Of a stretch of DNA of 64,000 bases, positions 47,669-60,508 are shown one piece after another. This DNA comes from Aquilaria yunnanensis (taxonomy: Eukaryota; Streptophyta; Magnoliopsida; Malvales; Thymelaeaceae), in assembly GCA_039654915.1 (NCBI GenBank), contig CM077594.1:11560001-11624000 (forward strand), written 5' to 3'. The number at the start of each line of letters is the position of its first letter. Positions within the stretch are counted from its first letter, which is position 1. The notes beneath the pieces were generated by a model. That model searched no databases. It saw nothing but the letters and a program-made list of their open reading frames with translations, and was not told the origin of the DNA. The translations under genes were made by a program, and so were the position numbers.

Positions 47669-49326
47669 TCACAGAGTCCCGACTATCTCCTCATTCTCTG
47701 AGTCCGAGTCATCAGGATAATGTGGAACTGGTTGTGCCGGCAGACACAAAAGGTTTAGCGAACGACTAATAATCTCCAACTGAGCCCGGTTTGCCTCCAA
47801 TGCGGCTCTCTGAGCCTCCATCTCTACTCTCTGTCTCCTCTTAATTCTCTCGAGCTTCCTCTTGTACTTCGCATCCCTTCGCGCATTCTCCTCCGCCATC
47901 ATCTTCTGTACTTGCTCGTTGAATTGCGGTGTCTGTGTGATGTCGATAGGCGGGATGTGACCTGGCTGTTGGCGTCCTGGTATAGCACACTGCTCAAATC
48001 CTAATCCAAATACACGGCATCTCCTTCTACCGTCAGATGCGGTACTAATGATTGCTAGTTCATCAATGGCCTCTATTCCATCCTCTTGCTGTGTTTGCTT
48101 CTAAATCTCTGCACTGATACGAGTCTACAGAAACGTCATAAAATACATTTAGTCATGTCATAATTTGTAAAACGTAGTAATTAACTTAAGAATATTCTGC
48201 GACCAAACAGTTTTACTACTTACAGCGACTTCTTCACAGCGCTTACTAACATATTTCTCATTCTTCATTTTATGTGTTGCCTGAAGGACTTTAAACAAGC
48301 CAGGGTCCTTTTTTTCAGGATCTCTCTCTCTCTAATTGAATGAAACGTAACATTAATATGTAATTTACTTTCATTAGTATCTGAACTGTTGTTTGAAAGA
48401 ACATTAGCGAGATACATACCATTTGCTCTCGATGTGCAGACATCGAGATAAATCCCCCAGGATATGTCGCGCTGCAAGAGCCAGACTGTGAATCCTCGTC
48501 AGTCATTGTTGCTCGCATTGCCTTGAACTTCACGGACTTCTGAATGAACTCAGGGCTCACCCAATATGCCTCCATTTCCACATATGCAGCATCTGACATA
48601 AAGTTTGCCTTCGCTCGACGTTTAACCGGATCTTTCACATGCCGAATTTCTGACATCATACTTCTGTAATGCTGTGTTCCCAATATATTCCACACTCGAT
48701 ACACCTCATTATGGTGTATGGGATCCCACTCACAGCTCCTCTGTACAGGTTAATATGTTTAAACTATTAGCATGGGAATACAATTCTATATCTTATAACA
48801 TTATTACATCATTATCATAGTAATATTATTGTCATACCTCAAAAACACGCCACCATTGCTGCAGGTCTGATAGAGAGACGGAGGACCAATCAGAATATGG
48901 TTTGAAATGTGTGGTGAAACATGGTGTCACTAACCGTGTCGCCGCAGCTGGAATGAATCTGTGTCGTTGAAATTATCGGACTTAAGTTTCAAAGAATGAT
49001 TCCATGTAAAGTTTTTACTCTTACTAATATTAATACTTGTGTCTGGTATTTATCACTTACGTGTTACCATGTGGGGATATCCTCATCCGCGGTCGCCCTG
49101 CTGTCTGTGACATCGATGATGGGATGTCATCAATATGTATATCATCATCTGAGGGATGGGTCGTCACTATGGGGTGCCTCAGGTGCCGCGCACCAGGTCC
49201 ATGTGCAGATGGCGTGCCTCCACCGCCGTCAGATCGGTGCTCATGTGAGGGGACCTGCGTGGGTGGCACTGTTGTTCCCTGCGTCTTTACACCGACATCC
49301 TCCTGTGCCCGGGATGAAGAACCCAT
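47669..49326 (-). pseudogene. TNPA-like / Ptta En-Spm accessory protein, CACTA copy B
   Basis: Exon-by-exon counterpart of the copy A gene, starting MGSSSRAQEDVGVKTQGTTV. The Ptta/En-Spm core reads through here (NVL/NILGTQHYRSMMSEI, AYWVSPEF), where copy A has stops. The last exon has a TAG at 48101-48103, in EIEEQTQQ as read from copy A, so this copy is also truncated before its coiled-coil C-terminus. Confidence 0.78.
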
Positions 49327-49583
49327 CCTATGTCATTCATTAAGTATTGGTTCCATTACCTCCTTAAACTGCGCAAATAGTCCTTTCCCAGGTCGGCGTT
49401 TATAGGTTTTATCCCCTTTACGAGGCATCTGCATTTATTTTTAGGTAAGTTGGTGAATTAAACATAACATATATTTACTGACATATATTGTGCAGTATTA
49501 GGGGTACATAAACGTACTCAAATATTTTCATCACATACATAAAAATTACCATCCTATCATTATTCCTAGTACATGTTATCTAA

Positions 49584-52500
49584 TCATTCATTCGACCCAC
49601 TACTGTCATTCGACTCAAACTCCTCGGACTCTTCAGAGTCACTATCATCGGATATAAACTCCTCATCATCCTCTGTCTCACCATTAGATCCCCCCTCCTC
49701 AAGTACATCTTCTTCAATATCATCACCGACACCCGGGTCAGCTAACTCCTCAATTGGGTCATCTTCAATTCTTTGACAATTAACGGATCCACTGTCTTGA
49801 TACACGTCATCCGTGTCCAGAACTGCAGCCTGTATTATCCATCGAGGTTTTATCTTCATAACAGCTGACCACCCATTTCTTTCACGTGACTTACTCGGAT
49901 ATCGTGTGTAGTAAACTTGGTCAGCCTGTGATGCTAGAATGAAAGGATCAAACTTCTGATATCTGCGGCTATTCCGGATCTCAACTAACCCAAACTGTTT
50001 ATGCATTCGAGTTCCACGTTCAGGTGTTAGGTCAAACCAGTTGCACCTAAACAAGACAACATTCTTATGCGGAAAGCCGGGATATTCGAGTTGAATGACT
50101 TCTTCTAATATACCATAAAAATCACATTCAACTTCACTTGCACCCGTGCTGCGTATGCAGACTCCACTATTAAATGTTGATTTGTCCTTCCCCCATTCAC
50201 TTATGTGAAACTTGTACCCATTTGTGAAATACACCGGCCATGTCTGAACTCGCCGTGAGGGCCCACATGCAACATCCCACAAGATGGTATCGACAATATT
50301 GTTACCTAGGTCATCAACCTATGTAAAACATATTTCAATTTAGGACAATATATATGGAGACTTTTATAACTTAACATATTGCAATACATTCTGTCCTAAA
50401 AGTACACATACATATTGTCGGAGCCAGGCTGAGAAATTGTTTTCAATGTGTATGTCCATCTCGGACATTGTTATCTTAAGTGCAGTTTCCCTGACCATGT
50501 CCACAAACATACTGTGGCCAATAACAGAAACAATAAAAATATGTTAGTTTTGTTTGATGAGTAGTACTGAATTTCAACATAGTCACAGTTGGAATGCCTT
50601 TACATGAACGATGACTTACTTTAGGTATGGCCTGATCTGAGCACAGTTTAGAAGAACGTATGTGGTTGCAAGTCTGAGTTCATCGTCCGTGAGGAATCTA
50701 TATCGGCATGCACCATATGGTCGTCCCGGAAAAGTGAATATGGACCACAAGTCACCATTACATTGGACAGGACCACCATCGTCATTTCTCGGTACGCGGT
50801 TCATCATGGAGGGAACATGGGACTCAAAGTAATGAGAGCAAAAGATGGAAGTCTCCTTTATAAGGTATGCTTCACATATCGATCCCTCAACATGAGCAGC
50901 ATTAAAAACCTTCATTTTTAGGTCATGCATGCACCGCTCAAATTTATACATCCATCGGTACTGAACAGGTCCTCCAACCCTTGCTTCAAAGGGCAAGTGA
51001 ACTGGGAGATGCTCCATGACATCAAAAAACCCTGGAGGGAAAATTCTCTCAAGCTTACAAATTATAATTGGAATATTTTCCTCCAACGCAAACAAGTGAT
51101 TTTCATGCAACTCTGGAGAGCACAAGTCTCTAAAGAATAGGCTTAACTCTGTTAATGGCTTCCAAATATTGTCGGGTAGCGCTTCGAGGGCAATGGGGAG
51201 AAGCCTTTGCATCATAACGTGGCAATCATGGCTCTTCATACCATACATATTGCAACCAGCTGTATCAACACATCTACCAAGATTCGAGGCATATCCATCA
51301 TGGAGTCGTAAAGATTTTACCCAGGCGATCACATCTTGCTTTTGGTTAACATCCAATGTGAACCTCGCATTTGGTTTGAACGAACGACCATCATCAAGTG
51401 GAACCATGTTTAACTCCTGCCGATTACAATAAATTTCCAGGTCCTTCCGTGCTTTCACATTATCTTTCGTTTTGTTCTTAACATCCATCACAGTATTCCA
51501 TATATTCTCAAACACGTTCTTCTCAATATGCATAACATCAAGATTATGTCATATTAAGTTCGTGGCCCAATATGGTAACTCCCAGAAAATGCTTCACTTC
51601 GTCCAATTATGTGATTTCCCATAATCACACAGTCGATTTTGTGGACCATCGTTACCAACTGATGGAATCCATGAGATTCTTTCAAATATATCTTCACCTG
51701 ATAAGCGCGGAGGAGGCAATGACTTTTCTGATTTCCCTTTCTTAAAGCAAGTACAATTCCTTCTATATGGGTGGTTCTGGGGGAGGAATTGCCAATGATA
51801 GTCGAAAAAAGAAATTTTCCCGCCATACTTAAGTTGGAATGCCTTACTTTCACCCATACAAATAGGGCAAGACAATCGCCCATATGTCATCCACCCTGAT
51901 AGCATGCTATAAGCCGGAAAGTCATTTATGGTCCACATTAATGCTGCTCGCAGAATAAAATTTTGTTTCAATCACACATCTCATGTTTCGACGCCATCAA
52001 ACCACAGATGCCGTAGCTCCTCTATGAGAGGTTGTAGATAAACATCAATATTATGATTTGGGCTACGTGGACCTGGAATCAGCAACGAAAGGAACATATA
52101 GGGTTTTTTCATGCACATCAAAGGGGGCAAATTATACGGAGTAATGATCACAGGCCAACAAGAGTATTGTTTCCCAGATGGTCCAAAAGGTGTAAATCCA
52201 TCGACACACAACCCCAATCTGACATTTCGTGGTTCCGAAGCAAACCATGGGTAGGTCTGATCAAAATTTTTCCAAGCTTCACCATCTGATGGATGTTTTA
52301 ACACACTTGGGACCTGTGTTTACTCCTTATGCTACCTCATCTGCTCAGCTGTTGCCAATGACGCAAATAAGCGTTGCAGACGAGGGCTTAGTGGTAAGTA
52401 ATGCATGGTTTTCCTCGGTCGATCTTTACCACGACCTCCCTTTTTTGGCTTATATCTCTCAGACCTACAGTACTTACAAATACGATTGGTACTGTCATCT

Positions 52501-53201
52501 TTCCAGAACAACATACAATCATTCACATAGACGTCAATCTTCTCGTGAGACAGCCCCAACTGGGAAACTAATTTCTTAGTTTCATACCAATTTGATGGCA
52601 TCTTACTATCTGTTGGTTGAGTCTCCTTCATTAGTTGGGCAATGCCATTAAAGCATCCTCGTGACATGTGATACTCAGACTTAAGGTTGAGAAGGCAGAC
52701 AGCAGCAGATAACTCAGAATGACTTTCGCACCCATCCCATAAAGGAGTTGACGCTGAATTCAACAAATTAAAAAAATTTTGAGCACTTTCATTCGGCTCC
52801 ACAACATTGTCTTCCGGAAATTGATTGTAACTAGGGCCAACGGCATCTAATACCATCATTTCATATGGATTCGTCGAACACCCTTGGTCAAACTCCCTAA
52901 ACCCACCCACACCTGGAGCCGTATCTGATGCTTCATTAAATGGCTCACCATGTGCGGTCCAATTCAAGTAAAAAGGCTTAAACCCCCATTTGTACAGATG
53001 AACTCTGACCTCATCAGCCTGATTAAACCGCAAATTCTTACACTTCCGACAAGGACAGCGAATGCATAACCCGCTCATAGTTTCAGGGTGGGATACAGCA
53101 AATGATATAAATTCTTCCACCCCGGACTCCTACTGTTGTGTGTAACCAATTCGGCCAGGCAAGAAACGGTTACTGTACATCCAACTACGGGCGGATTCCA
53201 T
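49584..53201 (-). pseudogene. TNP2 (TNPD) transposase with DUF4216, CACTA copy B
   Basis: Same domain order as copy A, starting with MESARSW at 53201 and ending in an acidic Ser/Glu tail near 49584. At least seven nonsense codons are visible: TAG 53130-53132, TAG 52332-52334, TAA 52320-52322, TGA 51981-51983, TGA 51972-51974, TGA 51594-51596 and TGA 51549-51551. Copy A carries a sense codon at each (Trp, Trp, Gln, Trp, Ser, Arg, Arg in order). The DUF4216 part (50282-49584) remains open. None of copy A's lesions is present here. Confidence 0.9.
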
Positions 53202-54789
53202 TACACACAAAATCTGTTCGTAATCATAAACACCTCAATCTATGAAATGATATACGTACTCAAGTTTTAGGTTGAGTTGCTAAAAATAACAAAAGTATGC
53301 TTGAATGTTTACGTACTCAAGTTTACAGTATTTTTAGATAGACAAAGTTTATTCTCAATCTAGTTGTTCTTATGATTAACGTATGGTCATCATTATTGTT
53401 CTTATTGTTCTTATTACTGTCATTGTTCTTAGTACTTAAATTCATAATTTTTAAAGGATATTTTATTACATATAGGATTTACTAACTACAAAAGGTAATT
53501 AATAAAGAAAGTTAATGTTTACCTTAAGGGTTTAAAACTGTCCTGATTATTCCTTTAATCGTTGAGAGTTTTAAGGTTATAGTTTGAGGGTTTATGATTT
53601 GAATTACGAGCTTATAGTTAAGGTAAAGGTTAAGGTTAGAGTCTTGGGTTTATGGGGATTATTTCGGTTCAAATTTATTGTATAGCGTTTATGGTAAAGT
53701 ACAAATTAGTGTTAAGATTAAGGTCTAAGTTTATGCCTATTAGAGTTTATACTTAGGTATCATACTGCTATGATTATAGACTTATAGTTTAGGTTAGATT
53801 TTTGTCGTATTTAGGGTTTACAAGTAACGGTTTATTGTGTTGGGTTTAAGTGTAAATGTTTGGTCTAAGGTAAAGGTTAGGGTTAGGAAGAAGTTTGCGT
53901 TACAGTCATGTTTGGTACGCTCAGGCTACCTAGATTTCTTCGAATGACAGTGACTCCTCATCTTCAGTGGTCCTAATTTATTTGTTTTCATATTTTCTCT
54001 ATTGGTCTCCAAATTAATTATGTGGTATTTTTTCTGCATTATTGTTGTCATATTATTGCAACATGGTATTATTAAGATGATTAAAGTTTTATTATCAATA
54101 CACCATGACATAATATAACCATTTACACTAAAGTACTCCAACTAAACCATAACTACACCTATTACCATGAACTTATACAAATAATCATGCCATAAAATAA
54201 TATACACAACGCACAATTTCAATTACATATTGACTATAATCCACAAGAATAAAAATATGGACAGATAACAAATAAATAACATAAATTGCATATTCAAATC
54301 TAAAGCCACTGTGTTTGCACCTTAGTGAGAAGTAATAAGTTTTATTACCAATATTAGTAATTAAAACAATTTCCCTTAAAATCATCCTGTTCTCAATTAT
54401 ATATGAAAAGAAATCTAAACTAACCTCGAACGACTGCAAACGGACAGGAGAAACAATGGGTACTTCTTCACGGTAGACAGATGCAGGGAGGAACTCAAAA
54501 AATGGGGAAAAATAACTTAATATCCTAGTAATATAAGAAATTTCTTCGAATGAAACAAAGTATCATTAATGTACACGATCAATTTAAACAAAATACGTTA
54601 GGGAGATTATTATTTGTTTCATTATAGTTATGTATAACTGTTTTAAATAATCTTTTCTCTCTTAATGCATGATTTATTTTAACTTATGCATAACTGTAAA
54701 AAATTGAGACATTTTTTTTAAAATTTCACATAAGGCCAAAACATAATTTGTACATATCTAGTTTCCATCATTGAGTATAGAAATTGACC

Positions 54790-54815
54790 AATATATATAT
54801 ATATATATATATATA
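54790..54815. repeat. (AT)n microsatellite
   Basis: About 13 AT repeats within the copy-B-specific filler of the CACTA element (about 54780-55515). Confidence 0.9.
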
Positions 54816-56490
54816 ATGAGTTTTAGTTTTTGGAACTGGCCACATTAATTGCTTATTAATATCAAGTTTGTTTAAGTTTTGAGATCATTCTTTAAAACTA
54901 AAGTAGGTATTCTACCATATAATCTGTTTTTTAACGATTTTTTTTATTTTCTATTCACCACAAAACAAATAAGGAATCACATTTTTTAGTGGGGATTGAA
55001 GTTTAGTGCTTATTCTTGCCAGTTCTGATTCAATTGGAAACAAAAAGGTATTTTTTTTTTTAACACTGTTGGATGACTCATTGTTTCAGTAGCCTACTTT
55101 GCAATCAACTCTCAGACGTGAATTTTTTTTAAATTAGATTGCAGTCACTTTGTAGTCATTTTTTTTCCTAATTAGACTACAGTTGCCCTTTCAATGACTA
55201 AAGACCATGAAGGGGTTTAAGGTTTTTTAGGGTTTGAAGTTATTTTAGAGTTTAAGGTATGTGTATTGGGATTTTTTTAGGGTTAAGGGTATTGGATTTT
55301 TTTTTTTAACGATTTAAGGGTTTTAAGAGGTTAAGGGTATTGGATATAGGCTTTCGGTTTGATATTTTTTATATTTTTTCAATGGTTTAAAATTAGTGTT
55401 TAGGTATATGAAATTATCTACATAAGGTTATTGGGGTAAATTGAATTAATACAAAACCTAAGTTTTGGGAATTATGGTAAGGGCTATTTGGGGTTAATTT
55501 GCAGATTTTTTTATGAATGTAAATATACTACCTAAACAAATCACTTAAAACTAATAATTTCATAATGTCTAATTAATCCCGAAAATAAACAAAAAATTGT
55601 AAAAAAAATGCACAAAAAAAAAACAATTGTAATGGGTAACCTAAAAACTAAATCTCCAACCAAATGCAATACAAAATAACAAATATTGCACATATTTCAA
55701 ACCAAATTAACACTATATAATCTAAAAATGCGTATTTATTAGGGAAAAAAATCAAAAAAATGAAATAAATGCGGTTACCTCAAATCAAAATGTTATCTTC
55801 CTTCAAACAGCTCCAAATCACTTCAATCCTGCAATAAAAACCAAGATCTTTAACCCATTATCAACCAAGAAGCTCAAATAGGGAGAAATAGCTCAAAAAA
55901 AATTGAAAATTTCTCGGAAAAAAATTAAGCTAACCTTCAGATCGTGGTAAACGACAGCAGATCTACGAAAAACGGACCTCGACGAAGCTGTTTCGGGTCC
56001 CAATCGACCGGCCACGTGAATGTGTGTGTAGTGCGAAGGTCGCGTTGCAGGGAGATAGAGAATGGATTCTGTCGCGACAAAGAAGTCGAGATGCGCTGGG
56101 GGGGCAATTTAAAAATGAATTTTCCAATGGTCATAGCCGTTGGAAACCCTATGCCGAAACGCACCGTATCATTTAATCAGTTTCCAGCGGCTAAAGCAGT
56201 TGGTAAATATACAAGGCATTTTTTTTCCAACGGCTTAAGCCGTTGGAAAGATTACACATGCATTGCTCCAGTTATTGTATATATTTACCAACGCGTGACA
56301 CTTGGAACCTAATTCCAACGGTCACAACCGTTGGAATCTACCAACAGCTAAGCCGTTGGTAACGGAAAAAAAAAAAGCACCAACGCGTGCACGTTGGAAA
56401 AATTTTACCAACGGTTCTACACGTTGGTAATTACCAACGGCTTGACCATTGGTAATAAAACAGTTGGAAACAACGGGTTTTTTAGTAGTG

Positions 56491-59021
56491 AGTATATTCC
56501 AAGAACATCCTTTGAGAATTCTCAAACAAAAACAAATATTTATATAACTAAGCCATGTATTTTTATCCACAAAAACCTTAGCTAAGCGTAAAAGGTTTCC
56601 TAGCAACTGCAATTCAATGGAGTATATATAAGACAAATTAAATGTGCAATTTGGAGCCATTCGTTGATTTTATAATGTGCTATTAGGAACAAATTGCCAT
56701 TTGTTGATTGCAAAGGAACACCAAGAAAATGAGACATTGTGATCACCTACCCTCCACTAACTACCCTTAACCAAAGTCAATTTAATTAAGCACCAATATT
56801 TAATCAATCAAAATAAGATGTGATTATGTGATTATTGCATACGCAATTGGGCAAATAAAATGCCCGTTAATCTCGAAGTGATTAATTTTTTTTTGACAAA
56901 AGATATTTTATTCTAAAAAAAATGAGTGAAATGACATTTTATAAACTAGCGGTGATATAAGATCTAAGGAACAACAAGAACATAACACTGACCACTAAAA
57001 GTACTGTTCATTCCTACAACATGAAATAAAAGAAAAGGAATCAAAGCAACCAGAATAAATCTGAAATAAATAGATAAGTTACAAATAACTGGAATAATGC
57101 CTAGATAAAAGGATGACTAAATAGTAAAAAATAAATAATAGATGATTCGGCTAAATAACAGCCAAATGAACATCTAATAGTAGAACAACCAACATAAAAT
57201 CTAATAGAAGAATAAATTTTTGAGACTATCACCTGATCTATTATTTGAAAATACATCACCATAAATGCCTGTTGTTTTTCACCCTCTAGCCTCCATCTAA
57301 CCTACTAACATCGAAAATGGATCACTCAGATCTATCTATCATGGAGCATTAGATGAACAAATGTTACTCCTACTAACGATGATAAAAAAGTGTTGTGGAG
57401 GAGAAGGAGGAAGAAGAAATGGTAAAAGATGAGATAAGGGTGGTTAATCAGGTGAAATAAAAAATAATAAATCAATTGTGTAGGCTTGAATTGGTATCTA
57501 GACCAGTCAAAAGCATGGAGAAAATAGGAGAAAGATGATGCAAAGAAACAACTAGGAAGCGTTTTCAAATGAACATTACTAATGGCAGTAATTTTGCCAC
57601 TTCTTTAAAGAGAAGGAATATTCCAGTTACTCATAATAATTTTCTAAACTCAATTTTTGAAATCTTACACCTATTTTATTTTAATTTAAGTAAACTTAAT
57701 TTAAAATAATTTATTTTTACTTTATAGTTTTTACCTAGAACCAATTTAATTGAAAGTCAATATTATGTAAGTGTAATAATCTATTAAAAATAAAATTTTT
57801 ATGATGTTATTAAATTTTTATGTACTTTTCCTTTTTAATGCCTAAAAAATCATAAGAATCTAATAACATTATAAAAATTTTTACTTTTGATGAATTATAT
57901 CACCTACATAATATTGGCTTTCATATAAATTAGTTTCGGGCAAAAATATATATAAAAAATAAGCTATTTTAGATTAAGTTAACTTAAATTAAACTAAATT
58001 AGCTCTAAATTACTAAATAACTATCTTACAATAAATTTGGATGTTGCAATAAACTTTTTTTACGACTAATAGATAATTTAAATTTAAATTATTAATTTTT
58101 AATATATGTAAATCAAACTTGTTGTGCTGGATCTACAATTATGTAGCAACTTCTATTTGGGTAAATGATTTTACTTGGTTACAAACTAATAATAAAAATA
58201 ATAGGGGTCCTTCTTTGGCAGAGAACTATATCTCTTTCTCCATGGGTAGAGAAACAATTTGTAACCATTAGATCTTAAAACATTAATTTTGGCCATTGAA
58301 TTAAAAAAATATGTAACTTGGTTAGAAGGTAAAATAAGAAAATGAAAAGAAGAAAAATAAAAATTGTTAGTAAAAAAAATAAAGAAGAAAATATAGATAA
58401 GTTTTCAAACTTTATCATCAAGAAGACAATCTTTAAATACTTGTCTAATCTTTGTTCGAACTTTTTTAATCCAAAATCAACGTAAAAAAAACTTGTGAAA
58501 TTTTTTAGTGAATAACAATGTTTGGGGTTTGAAAAGAGGTTGGTGATCTGGTCATGCTAATTCTTGTTAGTTATGCTCAACTACATCATTAGTTATATCT
58601 TTTTTTATGTATCATTCATATTTATCTATTAAATTTCATTAAAAGAATAAAATATGAGTTTTTAGATGTGATTAAGATTGTTTTATCCACAGTAGAAAGT
58701 CAGTAGCGATTTCCTATCTTGATACTACAATCCTTTAGCTGTAAATGATGATTTCATGTCTTTGAATAATGTTTCTTATGCATAATATTTTTTAATCTAG
58801 AATAACAATGTCTAGATGTGATATAGTGTTTTATTCATATATGTATTATTATCTTTATTTCCCTGGTTTCAAAGATAGCATATGTTTTCTAAAAAATGAG
58901 AAGAATGAAAACGTGAGAGTGATAGACAAGGAAATATAGCACTAATATTATTGGATGTTGGTTCAGGTGACAGTCAGTTCAAAGGAAAGGGTTCCAAAGC
59001 AAGGAGGAAAATAAAATAAAT
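56491..59021. other. AT-rich intergenic DNA, no gene
   Basis: No coding frame, transposon end or RNA gene could be supported. The minus-strand frame near 57332-57568 is Phe/Leu-rich and looks non-coding. Confidence 0.5.
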
Positions 59022-60508
59022 GAAGTAAAATTCAAATTTGGTCCCCTAACTTTTATTATCATCCTAAATTAGTTCTTTTTTTTAGGTCTTCTTAAAGCCC
59101 CATAACTCAAATATCACGTCCTATTTTGACCAATAGTGTTAGTTCTGGCATTATTTTTTACATAATTTGCCTATGTGGCATTTGCCGCCTTCATGGTAGG
59201 TGCCAAACTGCTATATGGATGACTCTACTAGAAGAAAAAAAACCTTTAAGTTAAAATTGATACAAACAAATAATCATAAGGACTTCAATTGTCAATAAGC
59301 CCAAATCATCTTCTTTCTTCTTTACCAAATTTTGATCGTAATTCCAGAAACATCATTGATGGTTGGGTGCACCACCCATGAATCCTCTGCCAATAGCACG
59401 TGCCTACACTGTCATTGATGGTCCTGGCATAAGTCATTCCAATTCAAATCTTCTGCCACTACCTCATGCTTGATTGTTGCGCACAAAGGGAGAAAGATTA
59501 AAGGAGGCGATGATGAGCGGGATAAGAGTAATTAGGGAGGATGATTAGAGAAGAAAAGTCAAGGAGGATGATTAGAGAAGATAAATTAAAGAATGATGAT
59601 TGGAGAAAAGAATTTGAATTAGGCAATTGGAGATGGTAGTAGGCGTAATTAACAATTGGGGCCGCAAGATAGGCTCAACAGCGATTGGGAGTAGGAGAAG
59701 AGAAATCAAAGGGGGACGAGATAGGCTCAACGGTGATTGTTGTGTGCAGAATGAAAGAAATCGAAAGAGGATAACATGGCCTCGATGGTCTTGATGATTT
59801 CTGCACGCTACTTGGATTTTTCTGAGTCTTAAGGCCCCAGATCTAATCAAAGATTGGAACGTAGATTTGAGAGCTAAGGCATATTTCTCGGTGGCTCGAC
59901 AATAACAACGATCTTGACAAGACAGTGACCAAATTTATGTTGGTCTTGATGACAACTGACGACCAGATTTCCGTAAGTTGCCAACTATTACCAAGTTTTC
60001 GATAGGTTATTGGTGATGAATCAAGGCAAGGATGAGATACGATAGGGTGATTAGAATAGGAGAAGTCATACCAAGGGGGGATTGGGAGCGGGAGTTCAGA
60101 TCAGCATGGAGGAGTATAATAAAAGTGGATTGACATGGAGGATAGTGAAATGATAGCACTAAGGAGGACAATGAGATCAGAATAATCAATGGGCGGTGAG
60201 AAGAAGTGGGAAGAGAATGAGATTTGGGTTAATGGAGCCATTAGGTCCTAAAAATTATCTGTTTATGTCAATTTTGCCCTGAGATTTATTAGTCTTTCAG
60301 TTTAGTAAGCTTTTGTCATAAAAGAGAATGCCACATAGCAGGTCCTATGCGACGTAGTTAATTTTTGTCCAAACTAACAACTAAATTGATGGTAGGGACC
60401 AAAATAGAAGTATTAGTTAAGTTAGAAGAGCTTAAGAGGATGAAAAATAATTACGAGACCACTTTAGAATGATCTTTAAAGTTAGGGCACCATATTTGAA
60501 TTTTATCC
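59022..60508. mobile_element. Mutator-like TIR element, non-autonomous
   Basis: The left end (GTAAAATTCAAATTTGGTCC following GAA) and the right end reverse-complemented (GGATAAAATTCAAATATGGT) are inverted repeats with further imperfect similarity inward. The flanks AAAATAAAT (59013-59021) and AAAATAGAT (60509-60517) would be a 9-bp duplication with one mismatch. The interior at 59330-60240 is GC-richer with reiterated 'ggaggatgattagagaag' phrases and no recognisable protein. Exact ends could shift by a few bases. Confidence 0.7.

Larger units (their letters stand above)
46869..56490 (-). mobile_element. CACTA (En/Spm) transposon, full-length copy B
   Basis: This 9.62-kb sister of copy A lies in the same orientation. 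The left end reads CACCACTAAAATATAGGACT (CACTA changed to CACCA by one transition) and the right end, reverse-complemented, CACTACTAAAAAACCCGTTG. The 3-bp duplication is AGT (46866-46868 and 56491-56493), different from that of copy A, so this is an independent insertion, not a segmental duplication. Subterminal CCAAC / GTTGG arrays occupy about 46890-47320 and 56120-56480. The minus-strand TNP2 and TNPA-like genes are both interrupted. An (AT)n run lies at 54790-54815. Confidence 0.95.

Noticed and set aside
25559..56490. The two CACTA copies as a segmental duplication of the region
   Set aside because: Each has its own 3-bp duplication (ATT, AGT) and unrelated flanks, so they are separate insertions.
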